Shown piece after piece: positions 6,965-13,699 of a stretch of DNA of 28,236 bases. This DNA is from a virus: positions 1 through 28,236 of the IMG/VR virus record IMGVR_UViG_3300025886_002983; one strand, written 5' to 3'. Under the pieces are notes generated by a model, which was given only the letters and a program-made list of their open reading frames with translations, did no database searches and had not been told where the DNA came from. The position numbers and the translations under genes are program-made. Within the stretch, counting starts at the first letter, position 1; each line of letters begins with the position of its first letter.

Positions 6965-7743
6965 GTAATGTTATTTATAAATTTAAAAAATGTTGTATTG
7001 TGTTTGATTGAGTTAAATACATCAGAGTTAAATTCTGTGTTTACAACTTCATCAATTTTAGTTTTAGGTTTTTTATCTAAGCCCCAATTTTTATAAGTAT
7101 CACCATCAAATGATGCCATAATAGGATTAGATGTATCAATAGATTCAATTTGTTTTATATCCTTATAATATAAGAACTCTTGTGGTAAAGAACAACCTAA
7201 AAGATGAATTCTATCAGAATTTCCTATAAGTCCCATATTAATCATTTTACTAATTACCAATTGACGGCCTAAAGCTTTGCCTATGTCTTTATTAGGATGT
7301 GGGAATACTTCGTTGTAATAACTAGCCCCATATGAAAATGCTATTTTGGTGTAACCTAAGTATTTATACGTTTGATAACACTTTATTACCTCATGTAACG
7401 ACTTACCTTGCACAACAGCAACTTTAGTTACAGATTCTGGTAGTTCAATAAAACTCCATTCTTTAGCATTTCGCATAGATTTAATATGGTCCTCCCAAGC
7501 GTCTGGTACTATAAATTCATTAGGTTTAATGTCTTCAATAATAGAAATCATTCTTCCCTTTGAGTAAGGTACACCTAACTCATGTAGAGAATTATCCATT
7601 ATAACATACCTGTCTTTGTTAGTATTAAAAAATTCCCTATACCCCTCATATTCATCATATAAATGAGGGAGAAGGTAATCGTAATCATTAAACTCAAGAC
7701 TAGCTTCTAAATATGCTACAGGTACTTCGTGTGATACTTTCAT
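6961..7743 (-). CDS. dpdA: DpdA-like DNA 7-deazaguanine transglycosylase (TGT family)
   Basis: Proposed to exchange guanine in DNA for preQ0 or a derivative, as shown for DpdA proteins of bacteria and phages. 260 residues, short for the tRNA-guanine transglycosylase superfamily. Supporting motifs: VIMDNSLHELG (D50-S52), FIVPDAWEDH (D81), VAVVQGKSL (V-Q-G, 111-113; TGT has G-x-V-Q-G), HLLGCSLPQE (180-189) and SIDTSNP (201-207, with D203 as candidate catalytic aspartate). The C-terminal zinc site of TGT (C-x-C-x2-C...H) is missing. It is in the same unit as queC, queD and queE with 1-4 base overlaps, the strongest argument for a preQ0-linked role. The alternative, tRNA modification, is less likely given the short divergent sequence. 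Substrate is inferred. Confidence 0.78.
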   Translation of the reverse strand: MKVSHEVPVAYLEASLEFNDYDYLLPHLYDEYEGYREFFNTNKDRYVIMDNSLHELGVPYSKGRMISIIEDIKPNEFIVPDAWEDHIKSMRNAKEWSFIELPESVTKVAVVQGKSLHEVIKCYQTYKYLGYTKIAFSYGASYYNEVFPHPNKDIGKALGRQLVISKMINMGLIGNSDRIHLLGCSLPQEFLYYKDIKQIESIDTSNPIMASFDGDTYKNWGLDKKPKTKIDEVVNTEFNSDVFNSIKHNTTFFKFINNIT

Positions 7744-8261
7744 TAAAATGGTGAGTCAACAGGATCAACTTGAATTTTGGGTGGACGACCCCGACGTGGT
7801 TTCGTCACATTATTAAACTTATGGTATTTTGATATACATTGAATATAAAACGCCTTTAGCGTACCATCAAATTCAAGTAAATCATTTTCATAATCTTCTC
7901 GAGTCATTTTAAACGTGTTGAGAAAATCACGTTGTAATTGAGCAAGATTTTCTTTTTCATACTTTTCATGATCCTCACGTAAACGACGTCTGCGGTTACG
8001 ATCAATTGTGGTGTCATGTGCCCATTCATTTATATCATCAGTTGAAAGACGTTTTTGTTCAATTTCCCAATCGCAATAATAAATTTGCCAACGATAAGGA
8101 CTATCATTATAATCACCATTTTCAATTTTATCGATTAATGGAGAATATTTATGAAGGGCTTTACCTAAACGGGTCCAACGTCGCCACCAAAAAAATTGAT
8201 TGTAATTAAGTTTTTGGAGCTTTGATAAATTCTTTTCAATAACCTCTATTGAATGCGTCAT
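7743..8261 (-). CDS. AT-hook protein leading the 7-deazaguanine operon
   Basis: 172 residues, no family recognised. The N-terminus has an aromatic/basic patch (NYNQFFWWRRWTRLG), the middle is highly charged and probably helical (RNRRRRLREDHEKYEKENLA), and residues 154-162 read KPRRGRPPK, a textbook AT-hook with R-G-R-P core that binds the minor groove of AT-rich DNA. It is the first gene after the promoter at 8266-8297 and shares one base with dpdA. Position and DNA-binding tail suggest that it presents DNA to DpdA, regulates the unit or compacts DNA. These are inferences; only the AT-hook is direct. Confidence 0.6.
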   Translation of the reverse strand: MTHSIEVIEKNLSKLQKLNYNQFFWWRRWTRLGKALHKYSPLIDKIENGDYNDSPYRWQIYYCDWEIEQKRLSTDDINEWAHDTTIDRNRRRRLREDHEKYEKENLAQLQRDFLNTFKMTREDYENDLLEFDGTLKAFYIQCISKYHKFNNVTKPRRGRPPKIQVDPVDSPF

Positions 8262-8265
8262 AATG

Positions 8266-8297
8266 TAAATATACGCACCAATATGTTAGAATCCAAA
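8266..8297 (-). promoter_or_regulatory. Bacteroidetes-type promoter for the AT-hook/dpdA/que unit
   Basis: Minus strand: TTTGG (8297-8293), 19 nt, TATATTTA (8273-8266), preceded by CG as at the gp32 and polymerase promoters. The -10 ends 4 nt before the ATG at 8261, so the message would be leaderless or nearly so. Confidence 0.75.
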
Positions 8298-8298
8298 T

Positions 8299-8679
8299 TT
8301 ATCTCTTACCTCCGTAATATTCTTTTGCATGTCCTTCAACAATGAGTTGTTGATTAACATTAATAAGAGTTAAAGAAGATTCACCAGGAGTAGGGGTTAG
8401 TGTTGCAACATGAACTGTAGCTAAAGCTCTGCCAAATTTGCCTAAACCTGATACTTTAAGAAGGCATTTATTATTATTTAGTTCTAGGATTTCTTTTAGT
8501 CTATCTTTTGCTGCTAAACCTAATTTTTTTTCTTCTAAATCTCGGGTTCTAGATTCGGGAGTGTTAATTCCCTCCATTCTTACTGTTATTTTTTTCCAGG
8601 TGCTAAAACCTAAGTCAACAGTACATTTAATAGTATCTCCATCAACTACTCTATCAACAATTGCGTTATATTCGTACAT
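8299..8679 (-). CDS. Staphylococcal-nuclease-like (SNase) nuclease
   Basis: 126 residues with the SNase OB-fold pattern: VVDGDTIKCTVDL (D13, D15), ITVRMEGINTPES (R34, E42), KFGRALATV (R84) and a C-terminal NQQLIVEGHAKEYYGG. The arginines and glutamate matching R35, E43 and R87 of staphylococcal nuclease are kept. The aspartate usually in I-D-x-P-E (D40, a calcium ligand) is asparagine (N39), which may lower activity or change metal use. There is no signal peptide, so it should act in the cytoplasm, for example in host DNA breakdown. ATG shares one base with the stop of the upstream membrane-protein gene; it is last in the 13284-8299 block. Confidence 0.85.
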   Translation of the reverse strand: MYEYNAIVDRVVDGDTIKCTVDLGFSTWKKITVRMEGINTPESRTRDLEEKKLGLAAKDRLKEILELNNNKCLLKVSGLGKFGRALATVHVATLTPTPGESSLTLINVNQQLIVEGHAKEYYGGKR

Positions 8680-8900
8680 TATTTCTTAGCAAATTTTTCT
8701 AAGCCTGCTATACTGAAGCTACCTAATGTTATAATAACAAATGAGTTATAAATGGCTTCATTAATAACAAGATCTTTTCCAAAGTAACCTGTTGCTAAGT
8801 CTACTAATGCAAAAATTGTCATAATTGCAAATGCTGAAAAACCTACTACTGATTTTTCGTTAATGTCGTTTTCGTCTTTAAAAATATCTGAGAATGCCAT
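8679..8900 (-). CDS. Small two-helix membrane protein, holin-like
   Basis: 73 residues. Charged N-terminus (MAFSDIFKDENDINEKS), a hydrophobic segment VVGFSAFAIMTIFALVDLAT, a short polar loop (GYFGKDLVINEAIYN), a second hydrophobic segment SFVIITLGSFSIAGL and a basic end (EKFAKK). Size, two membrane helices and charged ends fit class II holins, but holins have no diagnostic motif. It lies between an outer-membrane-like protein and a nuclease. Confidence 0.5.
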   Translation of the reverse strand: MAFSDIFKDENDINEKSVVGFSAFAIMTIFALVDLATGYFGKDLVINEAIYNSFVIITLGSFSIAGLEKFAKK

Positions 8901-8914
8901 GTTGTTATGTTGTT

Positions 8915-9955
8915 TTAAATTATTCTATAATTAAAACCGACTGAAAAATCATGCCAAACACGGTTCCAGTATTTATGGTATTTTCCTTCAGAAAATAATC
9001 CTAATCTTTTATTTACCTGCCATCCTAAAATTAACCCACCTGTGTAGTCAAACCAAGTATTACCATCAACAACGTTAGTATATGAGTATTCATTTTTAGC
9101 ACTTACATGAAGAGGTAACACACTTGCCCAAGAGTGAAGCCAAAATGATTTAGTATAGTGGTAATAATCATATCCTATTACTAATGAATGATTCCATTGG
9201 TAAGGTAATAATGCTCTTTCTTGATCAACATATTCACTTAAAGCCTTAGGGGCTTCTACTAATTTAAATTCTTCATCAGTAGAGGCTACAACATTACCAT
9301 TTGGATGAGTCCATTTTCCTTGAAAATTTGTAGTATATCCTACTTCGTTAATTAAAAGAGCAAGGGCCTCAGAGGATTGTAATCCATCTAAAGGATCAAA
9401 ACCATAAGGTTCTGAGAAACGTTGAACTAAGCCTAAATTTAAAGAAAATTCTTTGGCTACGTTATATCTATAACGTTGTGAGGCTTCAAAATATTTTAAA
9501 TCAGCAAATCCATCTTGAACATACTCTACTTTTAATATCCAATGATCATGAACATATCTTAAAAAATGTTGTTGATCTACAAATTTACTTCCTTGTTGCC
9601 TTTTATAATCAAATTCAAATAAATATTCTAAACCTTCTACATTACCTACTGTAGCAGCATCTGAAACTGAACTTTCAGTACCATTGTAAAATACGTTTTT
9701 TCTATTTTCGTAATCTAAACGGGCAATTTTTCTAACACCAAATGCTAAAGTATAATCAAAAGGAGTAGATATAGTTTCTTCTGTTAAAGAAGGTTGAGTT
9801 AATGAATAAACGCTAACATCTGCCAATGAATTATTTCCTGTTACAGCAGTATAAAAAGTAGCAAATTTAAGTTGTTGTTTACCCCAGTTTTTAAGTTGTT
9901 GGGCTTGTGCTAAAAGAGGTACACAACATAATAAAGTAATTAAAAGCTTTTTCAT
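8915..9955 (-). CDS. Exported outer-membrane-like protein
   Basis: 346 residues. Signal peptide MKKLLITLLCCVPLLAQAQQ, then a sequence rich in aromatic residues and alternating strands: YLFEFDYKRQQG, HFLRYVHDHWILKVEYVQDG, ASQRYRYNVAKEFSLNLGLV, HSLVIGYDYYHYTKSFWL, FDYTGGLILGWQVNKRLGLF and a final FSVGFNYRII. This is the pattern of an outer-membrane beta-barrel of perhaps 12-16 strands. No named family recognised. The start overlaps the end of the T9SS type A gene by 4 bases, so both are made from one message and may act together at the surface. Export is well supported, the barrel is inferred, function unknown. Confidence 0.6.
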   Translation of the reverse strand: MKKLLITLLCCVPLLAQAQQLKNWGKQQLKFATFYTAVTGNNSLADVSVYSLTQPSLTEETISTPFDYTLAFGVRKIARLDYENRKNVFYNGTESSVSDAATVGNVEGLEYLFEFDYKRQQGSKFVDQQHFLRYVHDHWILKVEYVQDGFADLKYFEASQRYRYNVAKEFSLNLGLVQRFSEPYGFDPLDGLQSSEALALLINEVGYTTNFQGKWTHPNGNVVASTDEEFKLVEAPKALSEYVDQERALLPYQWNHSLVIGYDYYHYTKSFWLHSWASVLPLHVSAKNEYSYTNVVDGNTWFDYTGGLILGWQVNKRLGLFSEGKYHKYWNRVWHDFSVGFNYRII

Positions 9956-12633
9956 TGTTTGATGATTTTTTTAACAAATTGTAATTCATTATGTGTAAGA
10001 ATTAAATTATAAATTCCACTTTCAAACCCACTCATATCAATTTGTTTAACATTAGGTACTTCTGCTACAGGTTGTCCAATAGCATTATAAAGTACTGCAT
10101 TTATCTGCAAGTTACTTGCGATATTAATGATGTCATTTGTTGGGTTGGGGAATACTATGATTTCATTTTCACCATATTCAATTATATTAGTTATTGTATT
10201 TTCATCACAGTAATTATACAATTCTTGACACCCATTAGCCCATTCACTATTACAGCAACTTGGGCTAACGTCTATAACCCAAGCAAAACATTCATTTTCT
10301 AAATCTAATAAATTATATGCTTCAACTACGGGGTTAGTACATCCTGCATATACGGTTTCACAAGTACCATTATCAGTATTTGCTTCTTCATCATAATTAG
10401 CAGCTTGTGGGTCAGTACAACCATAAATAAATGGTTCACAACTAAAATTTTCAGTATTGGCTTCAGAATTATAATTAAATGCTGTTGGGTCTGTACATCC
10501 TTCCACTACATCTTCACATGAATCATTATTTACATTAGCTAATTCATTATAATTAAATGCTTCAGGATCTGTGCAACCGTAAATAGCATTTACACAATCA
10601 AAATTATTTACATTAGCTAATGGATTAAAATTAAGTGCTAATGGATCCATGCATCCTTCTACAATTAGAACACAAGGATTAGTTGAATCAGTAGCTGAAT
10701 TCCATTGTACAGTAGCATCGGGGTTATAATTAAACTGAGTATTATCCATACACCCAAACTCAGCTAATACTTGACAATCACCATTATCATAATCAGCTAC
10801 AAATCCCTGAGTATGGTACTCCAAAAATGCTGGGCTAGTACATCCCGGATTGTAGTAACAGCTATTGTCTTCAGTATTGGCTCCTGCTATGTAATTAAAA
10901 GCTGTTTCATCAAGACAACCATAAACATAGGGTTCACAAGTGTTACCACAATAAGGGTTTATTTCGTACTTGTACCAACCACTTTCATTTATAAAAGGAA
11001 TAATGTTAAAGAAAGGGACATCAATAATAACTTCACCACCAGGATTAGTTAATGTAAACCCACATTGTTGTATTGTTCCTATAGATTGGGGTGTTACAAA
11101 GAAATAAACATAAGTGGGTTGGGTAGCATCTAAATTAATACTAAATGATAATTCAGTACCATCATCAGGACCCATTTGATATTGTGGGGAATTAAATCCA
11201 AATTGCCAAATACCTAACCAACTACCAAACCAACCATCTCCAACCCCATCTGTAATAGTTAAAGTGAATTCACAAGATTCTATAATATCTTCAGTATTAG
11301 CTTCAGGATTATAATTAAATTGGGTAGAATCAGTACATCCTACTACTACTGGTGTTATGCATGATCCTGCTAAAAAAGTGGTTGCTTCAGGATTATATTC
11401 AACATAATTAGGATCAGTACAACCCGCAATAACTTCAATTAAACCACATGATGTTGGAGGAGAAAAAGTAGCTGAAGTAGTAATATATCCAAAATTACCG
11501 TTGGGGTATTCATCTAAAAGACTCCATAATAGGTCTCCATTACAATCTAAAACTTCAATATTACCATTAATATCTGAATTAGAAAAACAGGAGCCACATA
11601 ATCCATCTCCATAAGTATCTTCTATTACTAAATCATACTCACCTCCTAAAGTAACACAAACTGTATTAGATATTGGGATCCCAGCGGGTGAACCTGCATA
11701 AGTACCTAAAGGAGCGGTGGCATAAGTTTGGTCATTAGGACCATATAATAGCCAACTAGTTTCTCCTCCGGCAAAAAGATCAGGAGTTACTATTATTTCA
11801 AGTAAAGATTCATCAGGGGCACACTCTGTGTTTTGGGTTATACAAGAACCATTATCGTAATTAGCCCAAGGATTCCAATTGGTAGCACCAAAATCTGTGC
11901 ATCCAGGTATTGCCCCACATGGTAAACATGACTCCCAGCAATAATTTGGTAGTAATTGGTTTTCTTCTTCAATTACATCCAAAGTTCTATTTACAAATCC
12001 ATTACCATCAAATAAAAAACAAGAATTACCATCAACCCCTACGGGTAATTCTTGTATACTAGGATCATTATAATCAGCAAACTTCCATAAATAATTACCT
12101 TCTTGTATAGGAATAGTTATAAACCATTCATCACCTTCATCGTATTCCATAGGAATAACTTGCCAACCATTCCAACTTCCTAATACACCAGGAGTTTCTA
12201 TTTCAGGGGGTGCATTAGCTAAATTAACTCTAAAAGTTATATCTGAAGTAGGAATTTCACAGGGTTCTAAATTAAAATTATAACTGACAATGTTTGAATC
12301 AAACTCATAGTCTTCAAATATTATGCCTTCACAATTATTAGCTGAAAGAAAAAATCCTTCTCCCCACCCACAACAAATTCCATCTCCAAAAGAATCAGTA
12401 ATAGTAAAAGTATAATCAGTATTGGAATTTAAGAATATTCTTTGTTCAACTAATGTGCTAGGTGGTGTACCAGCATAACTAGGACTGACAACAACTGTAT
12501 CAGCTCCTTGTGTTATTATCCAGGCCGTTTCTGGGGGATAATTATCAAGTTGAATTGTAAGATCTAAGTATGTTGGCTGAGCCAAACATGTAAGACCAAT
12601 AAGTAATAAAATGGAGGTTAATAAATGTTTCAT
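9952..12633 (-). CDS. Large secreted protein with GCTDP repeats, CBM-like domain and T9SS type A sorting domain
   Basis: 893 residues. Signal peptide 1-19. Two or three copies of a DSFGDGIC/DTYGDGLC/DGVGDGWFG module (about 79-90, 339-347, 462-470). Residues about 132-220 resemble a glycogen/starch-binding (CBM20/48-type) domain: PGVLGSWNGWQVIPM, then WFITIPIQEGNYLWKFAD. Eleven Cys-bounded GCTDP-type repeats occur at 244-264, 404-454 and in a run at 572-782. The C-terminal ~70 residues are a T9SS type A sorting domain: IIVFPNPTNDIINI, LYNAIGQPV, SGIYNLILT and a final basic FVKKIIKQ. In Bacteroidetes this domain is cleaved after export and the cargo is anchored or released. The gene overlaps both neighbours by 1-4 bases, so it is an integrated phage gene. 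Role unknown; carbohydrate binding at the surface is plausible. Confidence 0.88.
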   Translation of the reverse strand: MKHLLTSILLLIGLTCLAQPTYLDLTIQLDNYPPETAWIITQGADTVVVSPSYAGTPPSTLVEQRIFLNSNTDYTFTITDSFGDGICCGWGEGFFLSANNCEGIIFEDYEFDSNIVSYNFNLEPCEIPTSDITFRVNLANAPPEIETPGVLGSWNGWQVIPMEYDEGDEWFITIPIQEGNYLWKFADYNDPSIQELPVGVDGNSCFLFDGNGFVNRTLDVIEEENQLLPNYCWESCLPCGAIPGCTDFGATNWNPWANYDNGSCITQNTECAPDESLLEIIVTPDLFAGGETSWLLYGPNDQTYATAPLGTYAGSPAGIPISNTVCVTLGGEYDLVIEDTYGDGLCGSCFSNSDINGNIEVLDCNGDLLWSLLDEYPNGNFGYITTSATFSPPTSCGLIEVIAGCTDPNYVEYNPEATTFLAGSCITPVVVGCTDSTQFNYNPEANTEDIIESCEFTLTITDGVGDGWFGSWLGIWQFGFNSPQYQMGPDDGTELSFSINLDATQPTYVYFFVTPQSIGTIQQCGFTLTNPGGEVIIDVPFFNIIPFINESGWYKYEINPYCGNTCEPYVYGCLDETAFNYIAGANTEDNSCYYNPGCTSPAFLEYHTQGFVADYDNGDCQVLAEFGCMDNTQFNYNPDATVQWNSATDSTNPCVLIVEGCMDPLALNFNPLANVNNFDCVNAIYGCTDPEAFNYNELANVNNDSCEDVVEGCTDPTAFNYNSEANTENFSCEPFIYGCTDPQAANYDEEANTDNGTCETVYAGCTNPVVEAYNLLDLENECFAWVIDVSPSCCNSEWANGCQELYNYCDENTITNIIEYGENEIIVFPNPTNDIINIASNLQINAVLYNAIGQPVAEVPNVKQIDMSGFESGIYNLILTHNELQFVKKIIKQ
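10288..10920 (-). repeat. Run of seven GCTDP-type coding repeats
   Basis: Codons 572-782 of the 893-residue gene. Seven diverged units begin G-C-(T/L/M), most with F-N-Y-N-x-x-A-N, and end in cysteine; four more units lie upstream in the same gene. The units match those at 2948-3433, pointing to a shared module in the two secreted proteins. Confidence 0.82.
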
Positions 12634-12998
12634 TAAAATTTGCTCATTATGATTTCGTCTATGGATTCTTGCACCTCTTCACGAGTAGTTTCCATAGTCA
12701 TCATAATGTTGGCTTGAAACCTCGCTACTTCCTCTCCATCTTCTAATACTAGAATTGTAGGTACAACAACTATTTTATAATCTTGTGGTAAATTTGGATC
12801 AACCATAATATCTACCGTAGTAGTAGAACAGTCTGTTAATTCCTCTAACCAAGTTACTTCATTTGCTGAATTAAATGCTGCATTGAATTGTACAACACAT
12901 ATATTATCACCACATAGAGGTGGTTTTTCTTCTAAAATAGGTTTACTTGCATTAGTAGAAACAAGTAAAAAAAACAAAATTGAAACTAAATATTTCAT
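12633..12998 (-). CDS. Exported thioredoxin-fold protein without the CXXC pair
   Basis: 121 residues. The N-terminus (MKYLVSILFFLLVSTNASKP) is a signal peptide or membrane anchor. The rest follows the thioredoxin fold: CVVQFNAAFNSANEVTWLEEL (strand, active-site loop, helix), VDIMVDP, then VVVPTILVLEDGEEVARFQA with the conserved cis-proline at P80 and the strand-turn-strand of thioredoxins. At the place of W-C-x-x-C it has AAFNSAN, so no redox pair. C29, C34 and C57 are elsewhere. The stop shares one base with the 893-residue gene. A chaperone or binding role towards that disulfide-rich cargo is a guess. Confidence 0.6.
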   Translation of the reverse strand: MKYLVSILFFLLVSTNASKPILEEKPPLCGDNICVVQFNAAFNSANEVTWLEELTDCSTTTVDIMVDPNLPQDYKIVVVPTILVLEDGEEVARFQANIMMTMETTREEVQESIDEIIMSKF

Positions 12999-12999
12999 C

Positions 13000-13284
13000 T
13001 TAATTTAATTTATCAATTTTGGCTTCAATTCTGTCTAGATCTTCTTTAAGTTCTTGGACATCTTCCTGAGTTGTCATAATGGTTTGACGGACTAATTGGT
13101 CCTTCATGTCAAATTCCATTCTTGTTATTTCAGGGGCTGTTGGTGCGGGAAGTTCTTTAGCTTCTGCTATATCAGCTTGGAGGGCAAACCACATACTAAC
13201 AACGGTTGCTATACTTACTCCTATTCCTCCTAGGGTTTTAACACTGACGTGAAATCCAGTATCTTCATTTAACTCTTTTGCCAT
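13000..13284 (-). CDS. Membrane-anchored coiled-coil protein
   Basis: 94 residues. After a short polar start, one hydrophobic segment (VKTLGGIGVSIATVVSMWFAL, about 15-35) is followed by a Pro/Ala linker and a charged heptad-like helix (MTTQEDVQELKEDLDRIEAKIDKLN). One membrane helix plus C-terminal coiled coil is common in phage lysis or membrane-remodelling proteins, but no family is recognised. It opens the envelope-type cassette and has a TATAAATA element 18 nt upstream. Confidence 0.5.
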   Translation of the reverse strand: MAKELNEDTGFHVSVKTLGGIGVSIATVVSMWFALQADIAEAKELPAPTAPEITRMEFDMKDQLVRQTIMTTQEDVQELKEDLDRIEAKIDKLN

Positions 13285-13302
13285 TATTGTTTATTAACGT
13301 TT

Positions 13303-13310
13303 TATTTATA
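13303..13310 (-). promoter_or_regulatory. Possible T4-late-type promoter TATAAATA
   Basis: Minus strand TATAAATA, identical to the T4 late -10 box, 18 nt upstream of the ATG at 13284, with no TTTGG element 19 nt further up. It is just past a hairpin that ends the previous unit. A single copy in an AT-rich genome is weak evidence, but it is the only well-placed one found. Confidence 0.35.
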
Positions 13311-13318
13311 AAATACAG

Positions 13319-13362
13319 AAAGGTTCCATCCCGCCGGCATAAACCTTTAGAATGGAACCTTT
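13319..13362 (-). terminator. Long-stem hairpin, probable terminator
   Basis: AAAGGTTCCAT (13319-13329) pairs with ATGGAACCTTT (13352-13362) over 11 bp around a 22-nt loop containing GCCGGC. It lies in the 97-base gap between the 94-residue membrane protein (stop at 13382) and the next unit. The following T stretch on the minus strand is interrupted (TTTCTGTATTTT), so termination may be weak or the hairpin may have another role such as RNA processing. Confidence 0.55.
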
Positions 13363-13381
13363 GTTGATAAATATGTACGAA

Positions 13382-13666
13382 TTATAGCTCAGTCGGAGTA
13401 AATCCGAAACGATTTAAAAGTTTTAAAAGTGGTTCTGTTTTAAAGAAGGCACACACTACAAAATATGTAGGTAAAGCCCAATTAAACAAATTAAAATTAA
13501 ATACTAAGCCTAAACCTAATAAAAGAGCAAACAATAAATACAAAGCTCTTAAGCCGGTCCAAGACTTCCAGTTTTTGAAGTTTAACCACTTCAAGGTGAA
13601 AATTCCTTTTAAAGTAGCTAAGCCACTCGTAAAGAATTCTTTGATTAAATTAATTAAATTATCCAT
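13382..13666 (-). CDS. Small membrane protein
   Basis: 94 residues. An amphipathic N-terminus (MDNLINLIKEFFTSGLATLK) precedes a Lys/Trp-rich stretch, then hydrophobic segments ALYLLFALLLGLGLVFNF and LFNWALPTYFVVCAFF, and a basic/polar tail. No family recognised; size and two helices allow a holin-type role. The ATG is preceded by TTATATT, as at hpt and gp32. It is last in the unit downstream of nrdA. Confidence 0.45.
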   Translation of the reverse strand: MDNLINLIKEFFTSGLATLKGIFTLKWLNFKNWKSWTGLRALYLLFALLLGLGLVFNFNLFNWALPTYFVVCAFFKTEPLLKLLNRFGFTPTEL

Positions 13667-13699
13667 AATATAAGGGTTTTAAGTTATTAATACATATCG

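Noticed and set aside
6972-6979. TATAAATA upstream of queC as a late promoter
   Set aside because: It lies in the dpdA coding end and leaves no room for a start site; copies at 7361-7368 and 15924-15931 are also inside genes.
13319-13420. tRNA-like fragments on the plus strand: TAGCTCAGTCGG near 13385 and GGTTCCATCCCGCC near 13321
   Set aside because: The D-arm-like and T-arm-like pieces are in the wrong order, no acceptor pairing was found in normal or permuted arrangement, and the first lies in the coding end of the 94-residue gene.
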